Part shown: positions 24,917 to 37,455 of the stretch, piece by piece
Numbering within the stretch: the first letter of the stretch is position 1
Layout: the number at the start of each line of letters is the position of its first letter
Assembly (NCBI GenBank): GCA_030533445.1
Contig: CM060076.1
Location: 5,212,501 to 5,276,500, forward strand
DNA: 64,000 nt
Source of the DNA: Cyprinodon diabolis
Taxonomy: Eukaryota; Chordata; Actinopteri; Cyprinodontiformes; Cyprinodontidae
Direction of reading: 5' to 3'
Position numbers and translations under genes: made by a program
Notes under the pieces: generated by a model
The model's database searches: none
What the model saw: the letters and a program-made list of their open reading frames with translations, nothing else
Told to the model about the DNA's origin: nothing

Positions 24917-25804
24917 GGATTCCTTTGGACTTGTTTTTTGGTTCCTTGTCGTTAAAGTTGTCTTCTCAGTCGTCTCTCCCTGGCTCCTCATGTTGGGATC
25001 CGGAGGCTTGCCCACCAGAGGTGCCAAGGATCCCTTCCTGAGGGCTTGTGCTCCCCTGCAAAACCTGTCTTCCATCTGCTCATCAAGAGGACTCCTACTT
25101 AAGGAGGAGGAGACTGACACTCCAGTGCCAGTGTTTGCCAGTAATGGTACCAACAAAACCTGAGCCAGTCTACCAGATCTTGCCTGATTCTTGTGAACCT
25201 GTCTGACCCTGTTTTCTCCCTGTCTCTCAGAACCTGACTTGCCTGGAAACCTGAAACACTGAAGAGAGAGACCTCAACCTGGAATCTGCCTGCCTGCGCT
25301 CAGTTTGCCTCTGCCAAACTCTCAGTTCTCTGCCTGCCTGCACTCAGGTCAGTCTCTGCTAGCCCTCAGCCCTCTGCCTGCCTACTAGCCTCTGGACCCT
25401 CAAGTTTCCCCCCTGCTGATCAGTTCCACTTCCAAGCAGGTATTCCCCCCATCATCTGATAAACAGCAGTTTACCTGGAACTCCTCTAACCTCTCTGTCC
25501 TCCTCAGTGGAGATCCAGCCGTGACCAGTCTGACCACCCAAGTTCCTGTTCACATTTTATTTACACCTTTGTCAATAAACCTTTTGAACTTTCTCCTAAC
25601 CTCCGTGTGTTTCTGCATATGGGTTAGACATCTATTCCCATCATGACACCTCATGTTCATTTTTTCACCTGATGTCTCCATGGTTTTTGGTTTGTTTAGC
25701 ATTTGGGGTTGGATTTCTGGATTGCTGCCTCTGTTACCTGTGTTCTTCAATTAAATCTGTCAGAACTCATCTCTGCTTCACTCTTCTCTGCATCTGGGTC
25801 CTAA

Positions 25805-26690
25805 AGCAACCTCACTACCCATTGTTGACATGTATTTTGGTGGGCACTCTCATTCCTGGTGACTGTCGGGCCAGGCCTAGGCCTCCTGGCCCTGTGGGGT
25901 TCCAACTAGTGGGTGGTGCGCCCCCGGGCCTCGGTTTCCTGGGCTCTCCTCCAAGTCCTCATGGACATGATCAGCCAACGGCATAGCACATGGACTCACT
26001 GCCATTTTCCCAAGGGACATCTACACTATTTTGTCTGGGACTGAACCCCTTTGGGATCTGGGCCCTTGGGGGTTGGACTCTGAGTGCTCTTATCTTCCCT
26101 TCTCTGGTGGGAACGGCAATTCAAATGTCTGCACTCCTTGTGTCCCAGTGATCTGGGCTGCCTTTGGTTAACTTGGGGTGGCGTTGCATCTTTGAAATCT
26201 AAGGTCGTGTAGAGCAAGTGTGGGGTCACCCACACCTCCTATTAAGCATGCTATGAAGTATTTTCCTTCTGAAGAAGCCTTAATACACGAGAATGTCCAT
26301 GCGTATATGGACATGCATACAGTGTCCATGTATTCACAGATACACAGACGACCATGTATTCACAGATACACACTAATACTAAATGATAAGCTCCACCCAC
26401 CAATATAAACAACCTGAATAATATTATGCAATCATATAGCTTTTGATTTCCACACACATGGATATTTAATGGATAACTTCTGCTCTTTAAGCTTTTTTTA
26501 TTTTACGGTTGTCTTTTGTCTTGTTTTTGCTGTTGTTATCTTCTCTGCTTTCTGTCCTCGTCTCATACGTAGAGGTGTGGAAGCTCTTTCCTGTCTCTAT
26601 CTCTCACGGGACTAACTTTTTAATAAAGAATAATTTCACTGCACTCAACGGGGCCACCCATGGGGCCATATATCATATCACCTTGGAGTA
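25805..26690. repeat. Unclassified repeat, downstream arm
   Basis: Composition matches 21500-22605 (TTTGGGATCTGGGCCC, CTTGGGG). The end is marked by TTTTTAATAAAGAAT at about 26616. No domain recognised. A tandem-like segment at 26290-26370 repeats CCATGTATTCACAGATACAC. Confidence 0.35.
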
Positions 26691-27724
26691 GAAAATCTTA
26701 CCCTAGAACATTAAGGCAGAGATATGGATGCGTCTTTCAGCATAATAAAGAACTAAAAAGAGCTATAATACCAAGAAAACTAACAAAATCATAGTAATAA
26801 TAGGGGATGTAATTTTGGATAAATTAACATGCAGGCTGTACTAATAGTTTGTTGCTTTGTTTTGTTGTTTCCTCAGATATACATCTGGCAAACATGAGCA
26901 ACTTTTCAACAAGCACAACATCATTGCTGACAACATCAGCAATGATAACCATGACTACAAACACCAGTGAACCAAATGCTTTACAAAGAATTAGTGATGA
27001 AATGTGAATCATCCCACTCTGTCTCCAGTCCCACATTGGTTTATTTGTTATTTTTTTATGTCATATCATGTTTAATAGTTGTAATCCTCTCCACAGGTTG
27101 GCTATTGCTATATACTGTACCAGTGTTACCCTGGTTTTCACAGCACTTCTTATAACTGTTGTGGTGATCATCTCCCAAAAGAAAAGAAGAGGTCAGTGTA
27201 GTCTTACAATTTAATTTATTTTAATTGAACATTATCCAACTCGATAAATTTATATAAACATACTGTATATTTACTTTTGTAATTTACCGTTTTTAATATG
27301 TTATTTTTATTTACTTTTCATGCAGCAAATACACACTAATTGATGAAAACAATTTGTGAATTACAGAACCGGAGATATAACTTCAATATTCTTAGCTAGA
27401 ACAGTTTAATGTATAAATTTGATTCTGAAAACTGATTGATAGAGGACAGTATAGGGATTGATGAATTTACTTGCTCAAATGCAAGATGAAAATTAAAGTT
27501 ACATAAAAATAACTTTTAAGTAAGTTTAAAGGGAACTCCAAATTTGGTGTCACGCTTTGAAGTCCTTTTTAGTCTTTATATATATTATTATATTTGTTTG
27601 CTCTTATTTTTTTTCTGAGCTTTAAATATGAGTTTTTCTTTACTTTTTAAGGTAATATTTTCTGAGTAGAGTTGTTCCCCTGTTATTTTAATAATTTTAG
27701 CCTAAGATTGTTGGTGTTTTTTAT

Positions 27725-28056
27725 CAGCATTTTTTTTTATTGTCATTACACTGTTACAAGTGCAGAGCAACAAAATTAACTCTGCATTTAACCCATCCCC
27801 TTGGGGAGCAGTGGGCTGCCATTGTGCGGCGCCCGGGGAGCAGTGTGTGGTTAAGGGTTTTGCTCAGGGACCGAAAATGGCAGTCTGTGAGTTTGGGGCT
27901 TGACCTCAGAACCTCAGGATTCCAAGCAACACTCCACAAAGTAGCATTAGCGTGAAGGGTCCAAATTGGCAGCTCATTCCCTCTAGATGGGATACGAACC
28001 ATGCGTTCCTGTTTGCAGGACGGGCTTACCACTTGAGGTAGCCAGCTGCTGAATTG
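27725..28056. repeat. SINE-like dispersed repeat
   Basis: The block around GGGGAGCAGTGGGCTGCC and GCGGCGCCCGGGGAGCA is a dispersed sequence I recognise from teleost genomes. It lies in the intron between the transmembrane exon and the micro-exon of gene 2 and has no gene of its own. Confidence 0.5.
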
Positions 28057-28460
28057 GGGGGTTTTCCATAATTTTTTATTCAATTACCTTTTTACTACTT
28101 GTTTTTATTTCTCTTGTTCATTTCTGTTTTTTTTAGTTGCTTGATTTTTTTTTAGTTGATGATTTTCTTTTTCTCTTGGGAAAAAGCTAAATGGTATTAT
28201 GCAAAATTTCATCAACATTGAGTAAAATAATAGGATCTGAAGGAAGAGACAATGAACATGTATATGAAAAGGGCTCCCTTCAGCAAATGTCATTCTAATT
28301 AGATCAGACTAAATGAACTGCGTCATGTGCTGCTTTTATGTGTTATTACTAAATTATTACTGACCGTTTTTTCAACTGTTTAAAATATTTTTTTCTGTGT
28401 GGAAGCACTGATGTTCATTTCATGTTTCTAGGAACTGAAAAAAGGAAAAAGATCAAATCT

Positions 28461-30455
28461 GTAAGTTAAAGTACTGTTTTCTAAATACACATATGTTATT
28501 GACATACAAAAAGTCCTTATCAGCTTATGGTTCTGAATTTCTAAGTATAATTTTTTTTTTTATTTGTTGCAGTTGACCCAAACCCACCTTTAGTTAATTT
28601 AGTTTCAATCGGCTTTAGTATAAGTTTGATAGATTTTGATCAATAATCTTTTTACAAAGCTCAGTCATAATTTATTCATTGACTTGCAGCATGCATCCCT
28701 CCTGGATGAACATCTACTAACTTGACTTTGCATTGCTCTAAGCAAAAAATCACTAACTTGTAAAGAAAAAGCCAACTTGTAAAGAAAGCTAACTTGTAAA
28801 GAAAAAACCCGAAACTTTGGATTAAATCCTACTTTTGTAAGTAGTTTAATAAACTCAAGAAAGAGTGTAATAACAAAATATTTGTTTGTCTTTATATTTA
28901 ATAGGCTAATATAACTTTCACTATATTTTTAGGTCAGCTATTGAAGGTCTATGTTGGTTATTTTATAATGAGGTACATTGCTAGCTAAAAGTTTGCTGTG
29001 TAAGTAGGCAGTGAACTAGGTTGAATTTTCATCTTTTATCTTGACAGCAGAGATGTGCCAGTTAAAAAACTTTTTAAAGTTATGTTGATAATATATAATT
29101 TATAACATGTTGCAGTACAAAAAACAATCATTTAGTGGAAATAAGGGTTATAAAACGCTGTCAACTATTAGGAGGTGTAAAAGGGATTCTGGGTAATTTT
29201 CAGAGAGATGGCCCCAATGTGTCAAGTAAAGGAAAACAATGAAAGTTACATTATATACAATTTTTTTTAACCCCTGTGTATTAATTTAAGCATAGTCATC
29301 AATTAAACCTTATTATGTTTGGGCAAACGTGCTCACCACTTCTTTTTCATAAAAGAGTTTATTCATTTTACAGTACTTGGGGCAGAAATTGTAAAAGATT
29401 GCACATGCATGTCAAGCTTTTTTAATGCTAATTGATAATGAAGCTCTAAAAAATCAAAAGTAACGATCCCGCCATGTATATCTCCACTGCCTTAAATAAT
29501 CTGTGTGCTGCATAATTCGCTGCAATGCGGGGCCGAATATCCCACATAGTTCTGTAGCTGTGCCGTTAATTGGCATTGCAAGCGTGCCCCCCAACAGCTT
29601 TGATACAGGAAGTCGCAGTTGTTTTGGAAAATGAGCAATGGCTTCTCAAAACCCATTGAAAAGTTAACCCGATTGATATGTGTGGAACTCAGTTGAGTTC
29701 TACGTTATGATTCTAGGATGGCTGCCGTTCAGTCTGTCCATGAAAAGGAGCGATGTTTGGTACTCCGAGCTGATTGGTTGACATGCCAACTAGAACCCGC
29801 CTTCCATATTACGCTTTCAGCCAATTGTAACAGCGAATCATGATGTTAGCCAGGAATGACAGGCTGGACATGTTCACTGAAATGTGGACCATTGTTGGTT
29901 GTTTAAAAAAAATGCTTCTCTATGCTCCTTTTGTAAACAAGAAATGTTCACTATTTAGCTAAAACCAAGTCAATTGCGTTATCGGCAAGTGAGTCCTCCA
30001 GTGTAGCCATGTTTGCAATGCCCTGAAAAGGCCCTTCTAAATGTCGTCATTCCTACATGTCCCGCCCCAAACAACACTGCTGGCATGTCATAGGTCTGAC
30101 TCGCTGGTTGTTACAAGAACGGCGTATTAGTGGCAGTCTTTCAGATTGATTTGTTGTGAGATGGAAAATTCAGATCTCGCAACAATCCGGCTTGCAGCAC
30201 ATCGTTACTGAAAACAGACTATGTCATAATTGGTCCACATGCAGAAACACTCACAGTGAAATGTTAAAGTGGGAATGTTTATTTACAGTTAAGCAAAACA
30301 AAGAAACCAGGTTAACACAGCTGGTGGGACCAGCGGCCAGGAATCCAGGTGCATCTGCAAGATGCACCTGGCACCTGCATCTGCAAGAGAGAGAAGAGGT
30401 GAGATCATAGTTGGCAAAGAGGTGATGACAGTCAGCTGCTCATATACTCCTCTGT
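28461..30455. other. Intron of gene 2 without a recognised element
   Basis: AT-rich intronic sequence. A short triplicated piece (CTAACTTGTAAAGAAA, 28750-28806) is the only local repeat noticed. Around 29460-30130 the GC content is higher and may hide an unclassified DNA transposon, but I could not define ends. Confidence 0.35.
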
Positions 30456-30712
30456 GGCGATGAAGTTCTGGTTCTAGTGGAGGTTTCTTCCTGTTAAAAG
30501 GGAGTTTTTCCTCTCCACTGTCGCTACAAGCATGCTTAGTGTGAGGGATTGTATTTGAGTCAATGAGTCAATGCAATCAACTGGTTTTCCTTAGATAGAA
30601 AACTTTGTATCAATTTGACTATATGATCTGGTTGAACTGTAAAGTGCCTTGAGATGACATGTGTTGTGAATTTGGCACTATATAAATAAACTGAATTGAA
30701 TTGAATTGAAGA
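30456..30712 (+). repeat. Teleost dispersed repeat, copy 1 (second copy at 56440-56680)
   Basis: The segment GGAGGTTTCTTCCTGTTAAA through TGAATTTGGC and (TGAAT)n is nearly identical to 56449-56680. Its end, TATATAAATAAACTGAATTG, resembles the 3' tail of a LINE/SINE. The two copies are in the same orientation and differ at only a few positions. Confidence 0.8.
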
Positions 30713-30965
30713 TTCCTCCAAGCCCTCCAAGACAGAGTAACTAGATGGCACACTCTGGTGGACAAACGGTGGAACTGAAAAGGAAAACAAACTAACCCCA
30801 CAAACTGGAACCCAACCCAAACACCCAAAACTTTATCAGCAGCATCTTGTTTTTCCAAACAATAAATAGGACAGAAGGATATGAGCTGTGAATAAGGCCT
30901 GTCCGTGAAGCATTTCTTAAAAGTTCACTTATCTGCTGCTGCTGTTCTACAAAAGTATATTTTAA

Positions 30966-31453
30966 AGCTACAGTGTGTAACTTTTAGCGACATCTAGCGG
31001 TCAGACTGCAGACTGCAGCAACATGAACATCCCCCCCCCCACCGCTTCTCCCCCCCAACAGTATGGCGAGCGTTACGGGACAAAATGTCTTCCACGACGT
31101 CCGCATCACCTACCTTCTCAAGTGATGAGGTTTGTTTACATAGATAATTTTACAGATAGTATTTCATTAGTCTGTGTAGGGTATAGATTTCATGTAGACT
31201 TAAGATAATAAATATACCCGTTATTTTTTCTACATCGTTGTGAAGTTTTGGCGATCCTGCAGTCGCTAGTTTGTTGATGTCTGCCTCCATGGCTGCGAGA
31301 CCCGCTCCTATGTAATTATAAATAACGAATTCTAAGGCAACGCAAATATTAAGGTTAAGAGGCTGAGCTCGTAGATGATGATAAATAACATAGTTATGTA
31401 TAATATATTACATTTCTGACTGTATATCCCTGTAATTATTACACACTGTAGCT
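30966..31453. mobile_element. MITE with TTAA target duplication (piggyBac/Kolobok-like)
   Basis: A perfect terminal inverted repeat, AGCTACAGTGTGTAA, occurs at the left end and inverted at the right. TTAA flanks both ends (30962-30965 and 31454-31457). The 488-bp interior includes a C-rich tract and no transposase. TTAA duplications are typical of piggyBac and Kolobok elements. Confidence 0.85.
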
Positions 31454-32283
31454 TTAAGATAATTTAAGGTGAGAACATTATAATTTATTTGACTAATTTA
31501 CTGCGTAATTTAAAAAAAAATCCGATTTGACAGGAACATGGCAACGAGCAGGTTAGCGTTTACAGAGCTCAAAGTATCAAGTTAAAAATTTTTTTTTCTG
31601 TTGCTGTTATTCAATAAAAGTACATTTTAAGAGCATTTGAGGCAAGAACATTATACTTTTAAGCGTCACTATATGACCCATTTACCGATTTAATGCGATA
31701 GTAAAAAAATTTCCCAAAGTTGAGAGGACGACAGCAACCAGCAAACCTCAGAGGGTAACGGCAGCCAGGTCTAATCCTAGCCTGTCTGCAGCAGCCCTCT
31801 CTCGGCATAGCCGTATTTGAAGTACCACTGGCTCTGATGGCCATTTTTTGTTTCATTTGGCAAAATTTTTCTTTGATTTGTGTGTATCTGACTATGTTAT
31901 CTATTATTGCCCCAATGAATTAAAAAAATAACAATTTATTATTATCTAGAGACTATTATTAAGACCTGGAAGTGAAATGCAGCTCCAGAAGAGCTGAGCA
32001 TGCGGTGACGTCACGAGTACTCTTGTGTTCCAATTGACCCAAATTTATGCTGCATGCTGACATTCTACCCAAGTTAGTGTGACCAGACGCTCTCTTTTTC
32101 CCAGACATGTCCTTCTTTTCAGAGCTAAAAAAATGTCCGGGGGGAATTTCCAAATCGTCCGGTATTTTGGTCGACTGCCTCAAACACATTACATAGCCTA
32201 CAGTGCATTGTGATTAGATTGCCACTCTGTTCCACTACTCCATTCCAGGTTTCTCTTTATGGCAAATTATTTACACCCTGCCT

Positions 32284-33165
32284 GTGACAGGCAATAACAC
32301 ATGTGTGTCCGCCGGTTTTACAGCAATGCTTAAACAAAAGTGTATGTTTACAGAGGACTTAAAGAAAAAATTCTTGTTTTTTTGTCAGGGACGTGATCCG
32401 TATGAGGCAGAGTGTTTGACATGTAAGGGAGGTACTTCTGTGTCTGTGGCAAACAAAGGTGCCAATGACCTGCAGGTGCACGTTAATTCAGCAAAGCACA
32501 CAAAAGCAGTGAGGGGCAAGGGCTCTTCGGCTAAAATCACAGATTTCTTTGTGACAAAGTCAGACAGTGTAGCCATCACTGCAGCAGAAGGCAGCTTTGC
32601 TTTTCATAAAGTTAAGCACCATGAAACCTACAGGTCCATAGACTGAACATCTGGCTTGTTAAAGAAGGCTATCACAGACTCCCCAATAACAAAAAAATTC
32701 TCATGCGCCCGAATGAAGACAGAAGCCATTGTAAATTGCACAATGGCCCCCCATTCTATTGATGTTGCTTTAGAAGCACTTACAGATATTCCCTACTGTG
32801 GCGTCTCCACTGATGGCAGCAACCATGGAGCAGTAAAACTGTTCCTTCTGCTCATCCAATATATGACTGGAAGAACGGTGGTGTGGAAAGCAAATTAATT
32901 TAATTTAAAAGCACCCTAAATGAATCAGCTGACACCATTGCTCAGTACATAAAAGAAACACTGCAAAAGAAGGGAATCATTTCTAAATGCATTGCATTTA
33001 CCTGGGATTACTGCAATACAATGTTTGGAGGAATCTGGTGTAAAGAGGAAGGAAAGAATGATTTTGCAAATTTAAAGAGTTCCCTGCAGAACACTGCTCT
33101 CATTGGTGTTGGTTATCCAGCTCATATCCTGAACAATTGTGTTCACCATGGCGCAGACACCCTAG
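32284..33165 (+). pseudogene. hAT-like (BED-finger) transposase remnant
   Basis: Plus-strand readings show a BED-type finger (AECLTCKGG, then HVNSAKHTKAV), a TGA at 32644, and further downstream CGVSTDGSNHGAVKLF and a segment resembling AFTGDNCNTMFGG with GVGYPAHILNNCVHHGADT, all familiar from teleost hAT-like transposase genes. Frameshifts and stops interrupt it, and it ends abruptly where another repeat starts (CCAGGGGTGTCAAACT, about 33171). No function is expected for gene 2. Confidence 0.8.
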
Positions 33166-33171
33166 ACCAGG

Positions 33172-33770
33172 GGTGTCAAACTAGTTCTTAGTATGTTTGA
33201 TTTGGTGATGGCCGTGGAAGTGTTAGAGAGACAAGAGTGGAACAAAACTGAGAAATACCGGCTGTTTCTTGTAACTCCATTTTGACACTTTGTGTTTCGT
33301 GCTTCGCATGTGCAACTCCAATACCTTAATTCCCATTGTTCCGAGCTTGAATGACTTCTTGCACAAAATACACTGTGCCTCATATATGTTCCCTTGTACT
33401 GGTTTTATCCATGGAGAAAACTCTTGGCTGGATAGCCAATTTTCGTTACATTTACAATTGCTCATATTTTCCAGACAAAAAGTTAAAGGCACATCTCCCA
33501 AATGTCCCGTTATGTTATTGGTTCCGCTATCGTGGCGGAACCAATAATGGCGAGCCATAATTTTTTTTTTTATAAAAAGAAAAAAAGTTTTATTTAGATT
33601 ACAAAAATAAATCGTAATAAAAATAATCCTATTTATGATGTTTAAAAAATTAAGACATACGAAAGACTGATTTAAGACATTTTAATACCAATTAAGGCCT
33701 TAATTTTATTTTGAAGAATTCAATGCCTTTTAAGACTTATTAAGGACCCGCGGGATCCCTGGGGTGATAC
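33172..33770 (-). mobile_element. Second BED-finger DNA transposon fragment, opposite strand
   Basis: The minus strand (about 33223-33558) encodes a BED-like zinc finger (YEAQCILCKKSFKLG, then LELHMRSTKHKVS). The left boundary CAGGGGTGTCAAAC looks like a hAT end; at the right, GGGATCCCTG near 33762 is a possible counterpart, but flanking 8-bp repeats do not match, so ends are uncertain. Confidence 0.55.
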
Positions 33771-33835
33771 TTACTTTTTTGTAAACTTAAATTACTTCAA
33801 AAGAGTAATCATTTTAGTATGAAGAGGTTGTAAAC

Positions 33836-34342
33836 TATGGAGGACCAACTCTGCCATATTTAAAAATAAATACAGAAATAAATAAATGCTCAATAAATAT
33901 ATAAGCATATAATTAATTGCCAACAAAAATACAATAAACAAATAAATGTAAGTAGAAATTAAATTATACAGTGAAACATAAATGTATATAACTCTTTAAA
34001 TTAGCTTATTTATTTATTTGCCTTTGTAATATTTACCTTATTTATTTTTTTGTCCTTTATAATCTTCAACTTTATTTTTTAATTACTTACATTTTTAAGT
34101 ATTTATTTATGTGCATGTTATAATACTTTTGTCTGTTTTATTCTTCCTTTGTATTTTTTTACCTTAGTTATTTCTTCACCGCTATTTATTTCTGTCTGCC
34201 CTTTTTATATTTCTGCCTGCCCTTTTTACATTTCTGTATGCATGTTTATTGTATTTTTGGTGGCAATTAATTGTATGCTTATTTATTTATTGAGCCTTTA
34301 TTTATTTCTGTATTTTAAATATGGCAGAGTTGGTCCTCCATA
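33836..34342. mobile_element. Fold-back element with ~100-bp inverted arms and 6-bp duplication
   Basis: The left arm starts TATGGAGGACCAACTCTGCC and the right arm is its inverse; similarity extends about 100 bp inward with small indels. GTAAAC is duplicated at 33830-33835 and 34343-34348. There is no coding sequence. The transcript of gene 2 could form a long hairpin here. Confidence 0.85.
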
Positions 34343-35749
34343 GTAAACAACAGGATAAACTAATTAATTGTCTGTACATTTATACCTTATTACCTCTACT
34401 TAAAAAAACTTTATTCCTCTTATCCATTACAATTCTTATGAACAGTTTTCTGGAAGTGATATTGATCCTAACGAGTCCACATAGATTGTTCCATAACAGA
34501 GTTTCTAGAGGATCACACAGGTGTGAATCCTATCCAGAAACATAAAACAGAAATCTACATAGTTACAGCTCCCAGACTTACCCAAACTCTGTGATAGCCT
34601 TTAGAATATTGTAACCATGTGTTTAGGGAAATTTGGCTTCAAAGCAAGACTATTTTTGTTCTTAAATGGGTGCTGATGGCTAGGTGAATATAGCATGTTT
34701 CCAAAAGAGCAGGATAAAGCACTTTTAGTTACTGTTGCAGACAAAAAAAATGTTCAAAGCCATAATTTATGCCCAAAAATATATTTGATTTAAAAAAAAA
34801 AGTTAAAATTATTTGCTATGATGACGTTAACTGAAATATATATGAAACATTTTGTTGTGTTCACTTTGCAGAATGATTCTGAGGATCTCTGCTATGCTTC
34901 TGTCAGCCATATCAAGAAAACCAAACCGGAAGTACAGGTAAGGAATTAATTATTAATTGGATGCATCAAAGAAGCTGTTATGTGTTGAAAATATTGACTG
35001 AAGTTTATATTGTTTTAGGATGGGGCTGATGATGGCACTAATGATGATGCTGCGGTGACCTACAGCACGGTCATACCTGCTCCTTCTTCAGCTACAATAC
35101 CTGTAGATCCAGACTGCCTCTATGCTACAGTTAATAAAGCAAAAAACTGAGAGAAACAAGTCATTATTAAAAGTCACTGCATTGTATTGAATTGCTATGT
35201 TTCGGTAACAGGTTTAAACTCCTAAAGTATAAATTGAGATTAAATAACATTGCTTGCACATATTGCTACCCCTGTTTTTCACTCTGGCTTTACTATTAGA
35301 AATCTTCATCTTAAATGAATGTATGCATTAAAAAAATAAAGCTTCATAAATAGTAATCAAATGTTACTGTTTCTGTTAAAACTACACTCCTCAAGTGCCA
35401 ATTGGATGTAACTTTTAGATCCGTCCATGTTCCTGAATCAAATAGGCTCAGTATGCGTGTTGGTTCCACAGAGCCATGCTAATGACCTGATTATTCGATT
35501 TAGAGACACTAAGGAAGAAACACAACCTAAATTTACAGTATAACTGGCCTCCAAGAACTGGGATTTGACAACTGTGCTAATCTATTGAGATTATAGTGAG
35601 TTCAGGAAACTAATGATCATGAGACGAGAAACTGCTTTTATATTTCCTATTTTTTTATTCAGTTGCAGCTCTCTCTCACCTAACTCCAAGTTGCCAAACA
35701 ATCTGTTAGAGTGACTAGTGAAGAAGGTTGTCAGTTATATTACCATACT

Positions 35750-36350
35750 ATGCCATACCAAATTTATTTATAAAGCACTTTCAACACCCAAGACGACCAA
35801 AGTGCTATACACAATCAAAAGATAGAGATAGTCAATGATAAAACAATAAAGTGGTATATAAAAGTAGCCATAAAATAAAAAGCAGAAATAGAATAATAAA
35901 AAGAAACACAGTAAGACAAAGTCAACATCTTAGATTGTGTCAAAAGCCAAGGAAAAGAAATGGGTTTTAATAAGAGATTTAAAATCAAAAGTGAAGAGGC
36001 CTGTCTAGTAACCAAGGGAAGGTCATTCCAAAGCTTGGGAACTGCAAAAGAAAAAGCATGGTCCCCTTCTTCGCTTATTTTCTGTCTTTGTCACCTTCAG
36101 TAACAACTGGTCAGCTGAAAGGGCGAATAGGGATGTAGCTGCTTGGACAGGTAAGGTGGGACACAGCCCTTTAGAGTTTTAAAAGCAAATAAATCTAAAA
36201 TGAATCCTAAAATATAATAGCAGCCAACTTAAACAGGCTAAAATAGAGTAAATATGATCATATTTATTCGTACCTGTTAAGAGACGTGCAGCAGCATTCT
36301 GTACTCTCTGAAGCTGGGAAATGCATGTATCACAGATACCGTGGCATGGA
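35750..36350 (-). repeat. LINE 3'-end-type teleost repeat
   Basis: The block beginning AAATTTATTTATAAAGCACT and CCAAAGTGCTATACACAA, with GGTCATTCCAAAGCTTGGG and AGCAGCATTCTGTACTCTCT further on, is a familiar teleost dispersed repeat, likely the reverse complement of an L2-type LINE 3' region. No intact ORF. Confidence 0.55.
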
Positions 36351-36779
36351 CCCCTGTTTCAAACTGCTGTTGTGAAAGGATAGGCTTTACTTTGGCTACC
36401 TTCCACAAGACTTAGACTCAAATTTATTTATCCCTTGGTAATACTCCTTGAGGGAAATTCTGGTTTCAGTAGCTTATGTAGAGTACAAAGATAATATAAA
36501 AGGAGGGTATATAGTACAAAAAAGTATAAGAAAAGAAAAAAGTTGTAAAGTCCTGGAATATGTTTTCCTTAGATATAAAAATATCTGCACAGTAGACGGC
36601 TAAGGAAAGATCAAGCAGTAGTTGAATTGGATTATTACACTTGTACTTCAGAGATACTCTGACCTAAAATAAGTAAAATATTACACAGGCTATACAGTAG
36701 TTGGCATGTGTTATTAAACAGTGAGAGAGAAGAATATTGCACATGAGGGACAATAGATAAGGTTTTGCATTAAATGTCC

Positions 36780-37190
36780 AAAGGGATCTCAACGATTCCC
36801 CATTACTAATGGGCGGACCCATTCTTCCGGTTCAATTTGCATGTTTTCTAAGCCAAAACAAGGCTTTGTTTGGGATATTCTTAATAGCTTGGATCTCATC
36901 ATTAATTCACATGTTGAATTAAAAAAAAGCTTCCTGGATGGGAAGGGAAATGTCTTCAAACTTGGAAACAAAGTCCAGTGGATTGTTTTTCAACTTTTTG
37001 CAACATCTGAGAGGTGTTTTCTTTTACAGTCCTTTGGTAATGGCGCCAGCATTCGTTTAATATTTGGAGCGACACCTGTAAATTGTCTGCTTTCCATTTA
37101 CTCTCAGCTCTGTGACAGTCCCTACTTACAGCTCGAGTGTCATTATTTAACAATGGTTCATGCATTATTTTATGGTGTTTAAATAAATTC
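36780..37190 (+). repeat. Repeat family D, copy 1
   Basis: Contains AAGCTTCCTGGATGGGAAGG, then CTTGGAAACAAAGTCCAGTG, which recur in diverged form near 44130-44215, 58930-59010 and, inverted, 48700-48735. I suspect a Penelope-like retroelement 3' region, because this sequence block follows such elements in other fish as I recall; this is not proven here. Confidence 0.5.
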
Positions 37191-37356
37191 TTTAAACGAA
37201 GCTGAATTAAAATTTACATCAGATTTCCTTTTTTTCTTTTCATCTGCTCTTAAATCAGGTCAATTCAAAGTGGATCTAATATAATGCTGTTTCTACACAT
37301 TGATTCTACTTATAACTAAGTCCTGATTTAATTCAGATCAATCCAGTTTCTTAACA

Positions 37357-37455
37357 TCCATCCATCCATCCATTATCTGACACAATTGGGGTTGCGAGGG
37401 GTGCTGGTGCCTATCTCCAGCTGTTAATAGGCGAGTCCAGTCCATCACAGAGTTT
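37357..37455 (+). repeat. (CATC)n-headed dispersed repeat fragment
   Basis: Four CATC units followed by GGGGTGCTGGTGCCTATCTC match the start of the longer copy at 62636-63030. Truncated. Confidence 0.6.

Larger units (their letters stand above)
22609..25800 (+). mobile_element. LTR-like retroelement with proline-rich repetitive gag-like region
   Basis: A terminal unit (22609-23069, TGTCATGG to CATGACA) contains a block (22911-23050) that reappears at about 25657-25795 with high similarity, as expected for 5' and 3' LTR parts. In between, plus-strand frames (about 23052-23633, 23864-24163 and 24463-24880) are GC-rich, Pro/Ser-rich and internally repetitive. I see no protease, reverse transcriptase or integrase motif, so the element is non-autonomous or heavily deleted. 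The 25090-25652 part belongs to repeat family B, so the structure is composite. Confidence 0.5.
14605..35150 (+). pseudogene. Gene 2: decayed ITIM-type Ig receptor
   Basis: Recognisable exons: leader 14605-14665; D1 14902-15212; stalk 15492-15647; second stalk 26877-26993; transmembrane 27097-27191; micro-exon 28432-28460; tail 34872-34937; last exon 35019-35150 (stop 35148-35150; AATAAA at 35335). The tail is well preserved, with LCYASV, VTYSTV and CLYATV. D1 is broken: it is 311 nt rather than a multiple of three, with a shift before the CSLVLK strand. The transmembrane exon is 95 nt instead of 90 or 96, with a shift between its outer part and VFTALLITVVVII. No D2 exon is found between D1 and the stalk. 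About 11 kb of transposons separates the two stalk exons. I read it as a pseudogene; a short or mis-spliced product cannot be excluded. Confidence 0.75.
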
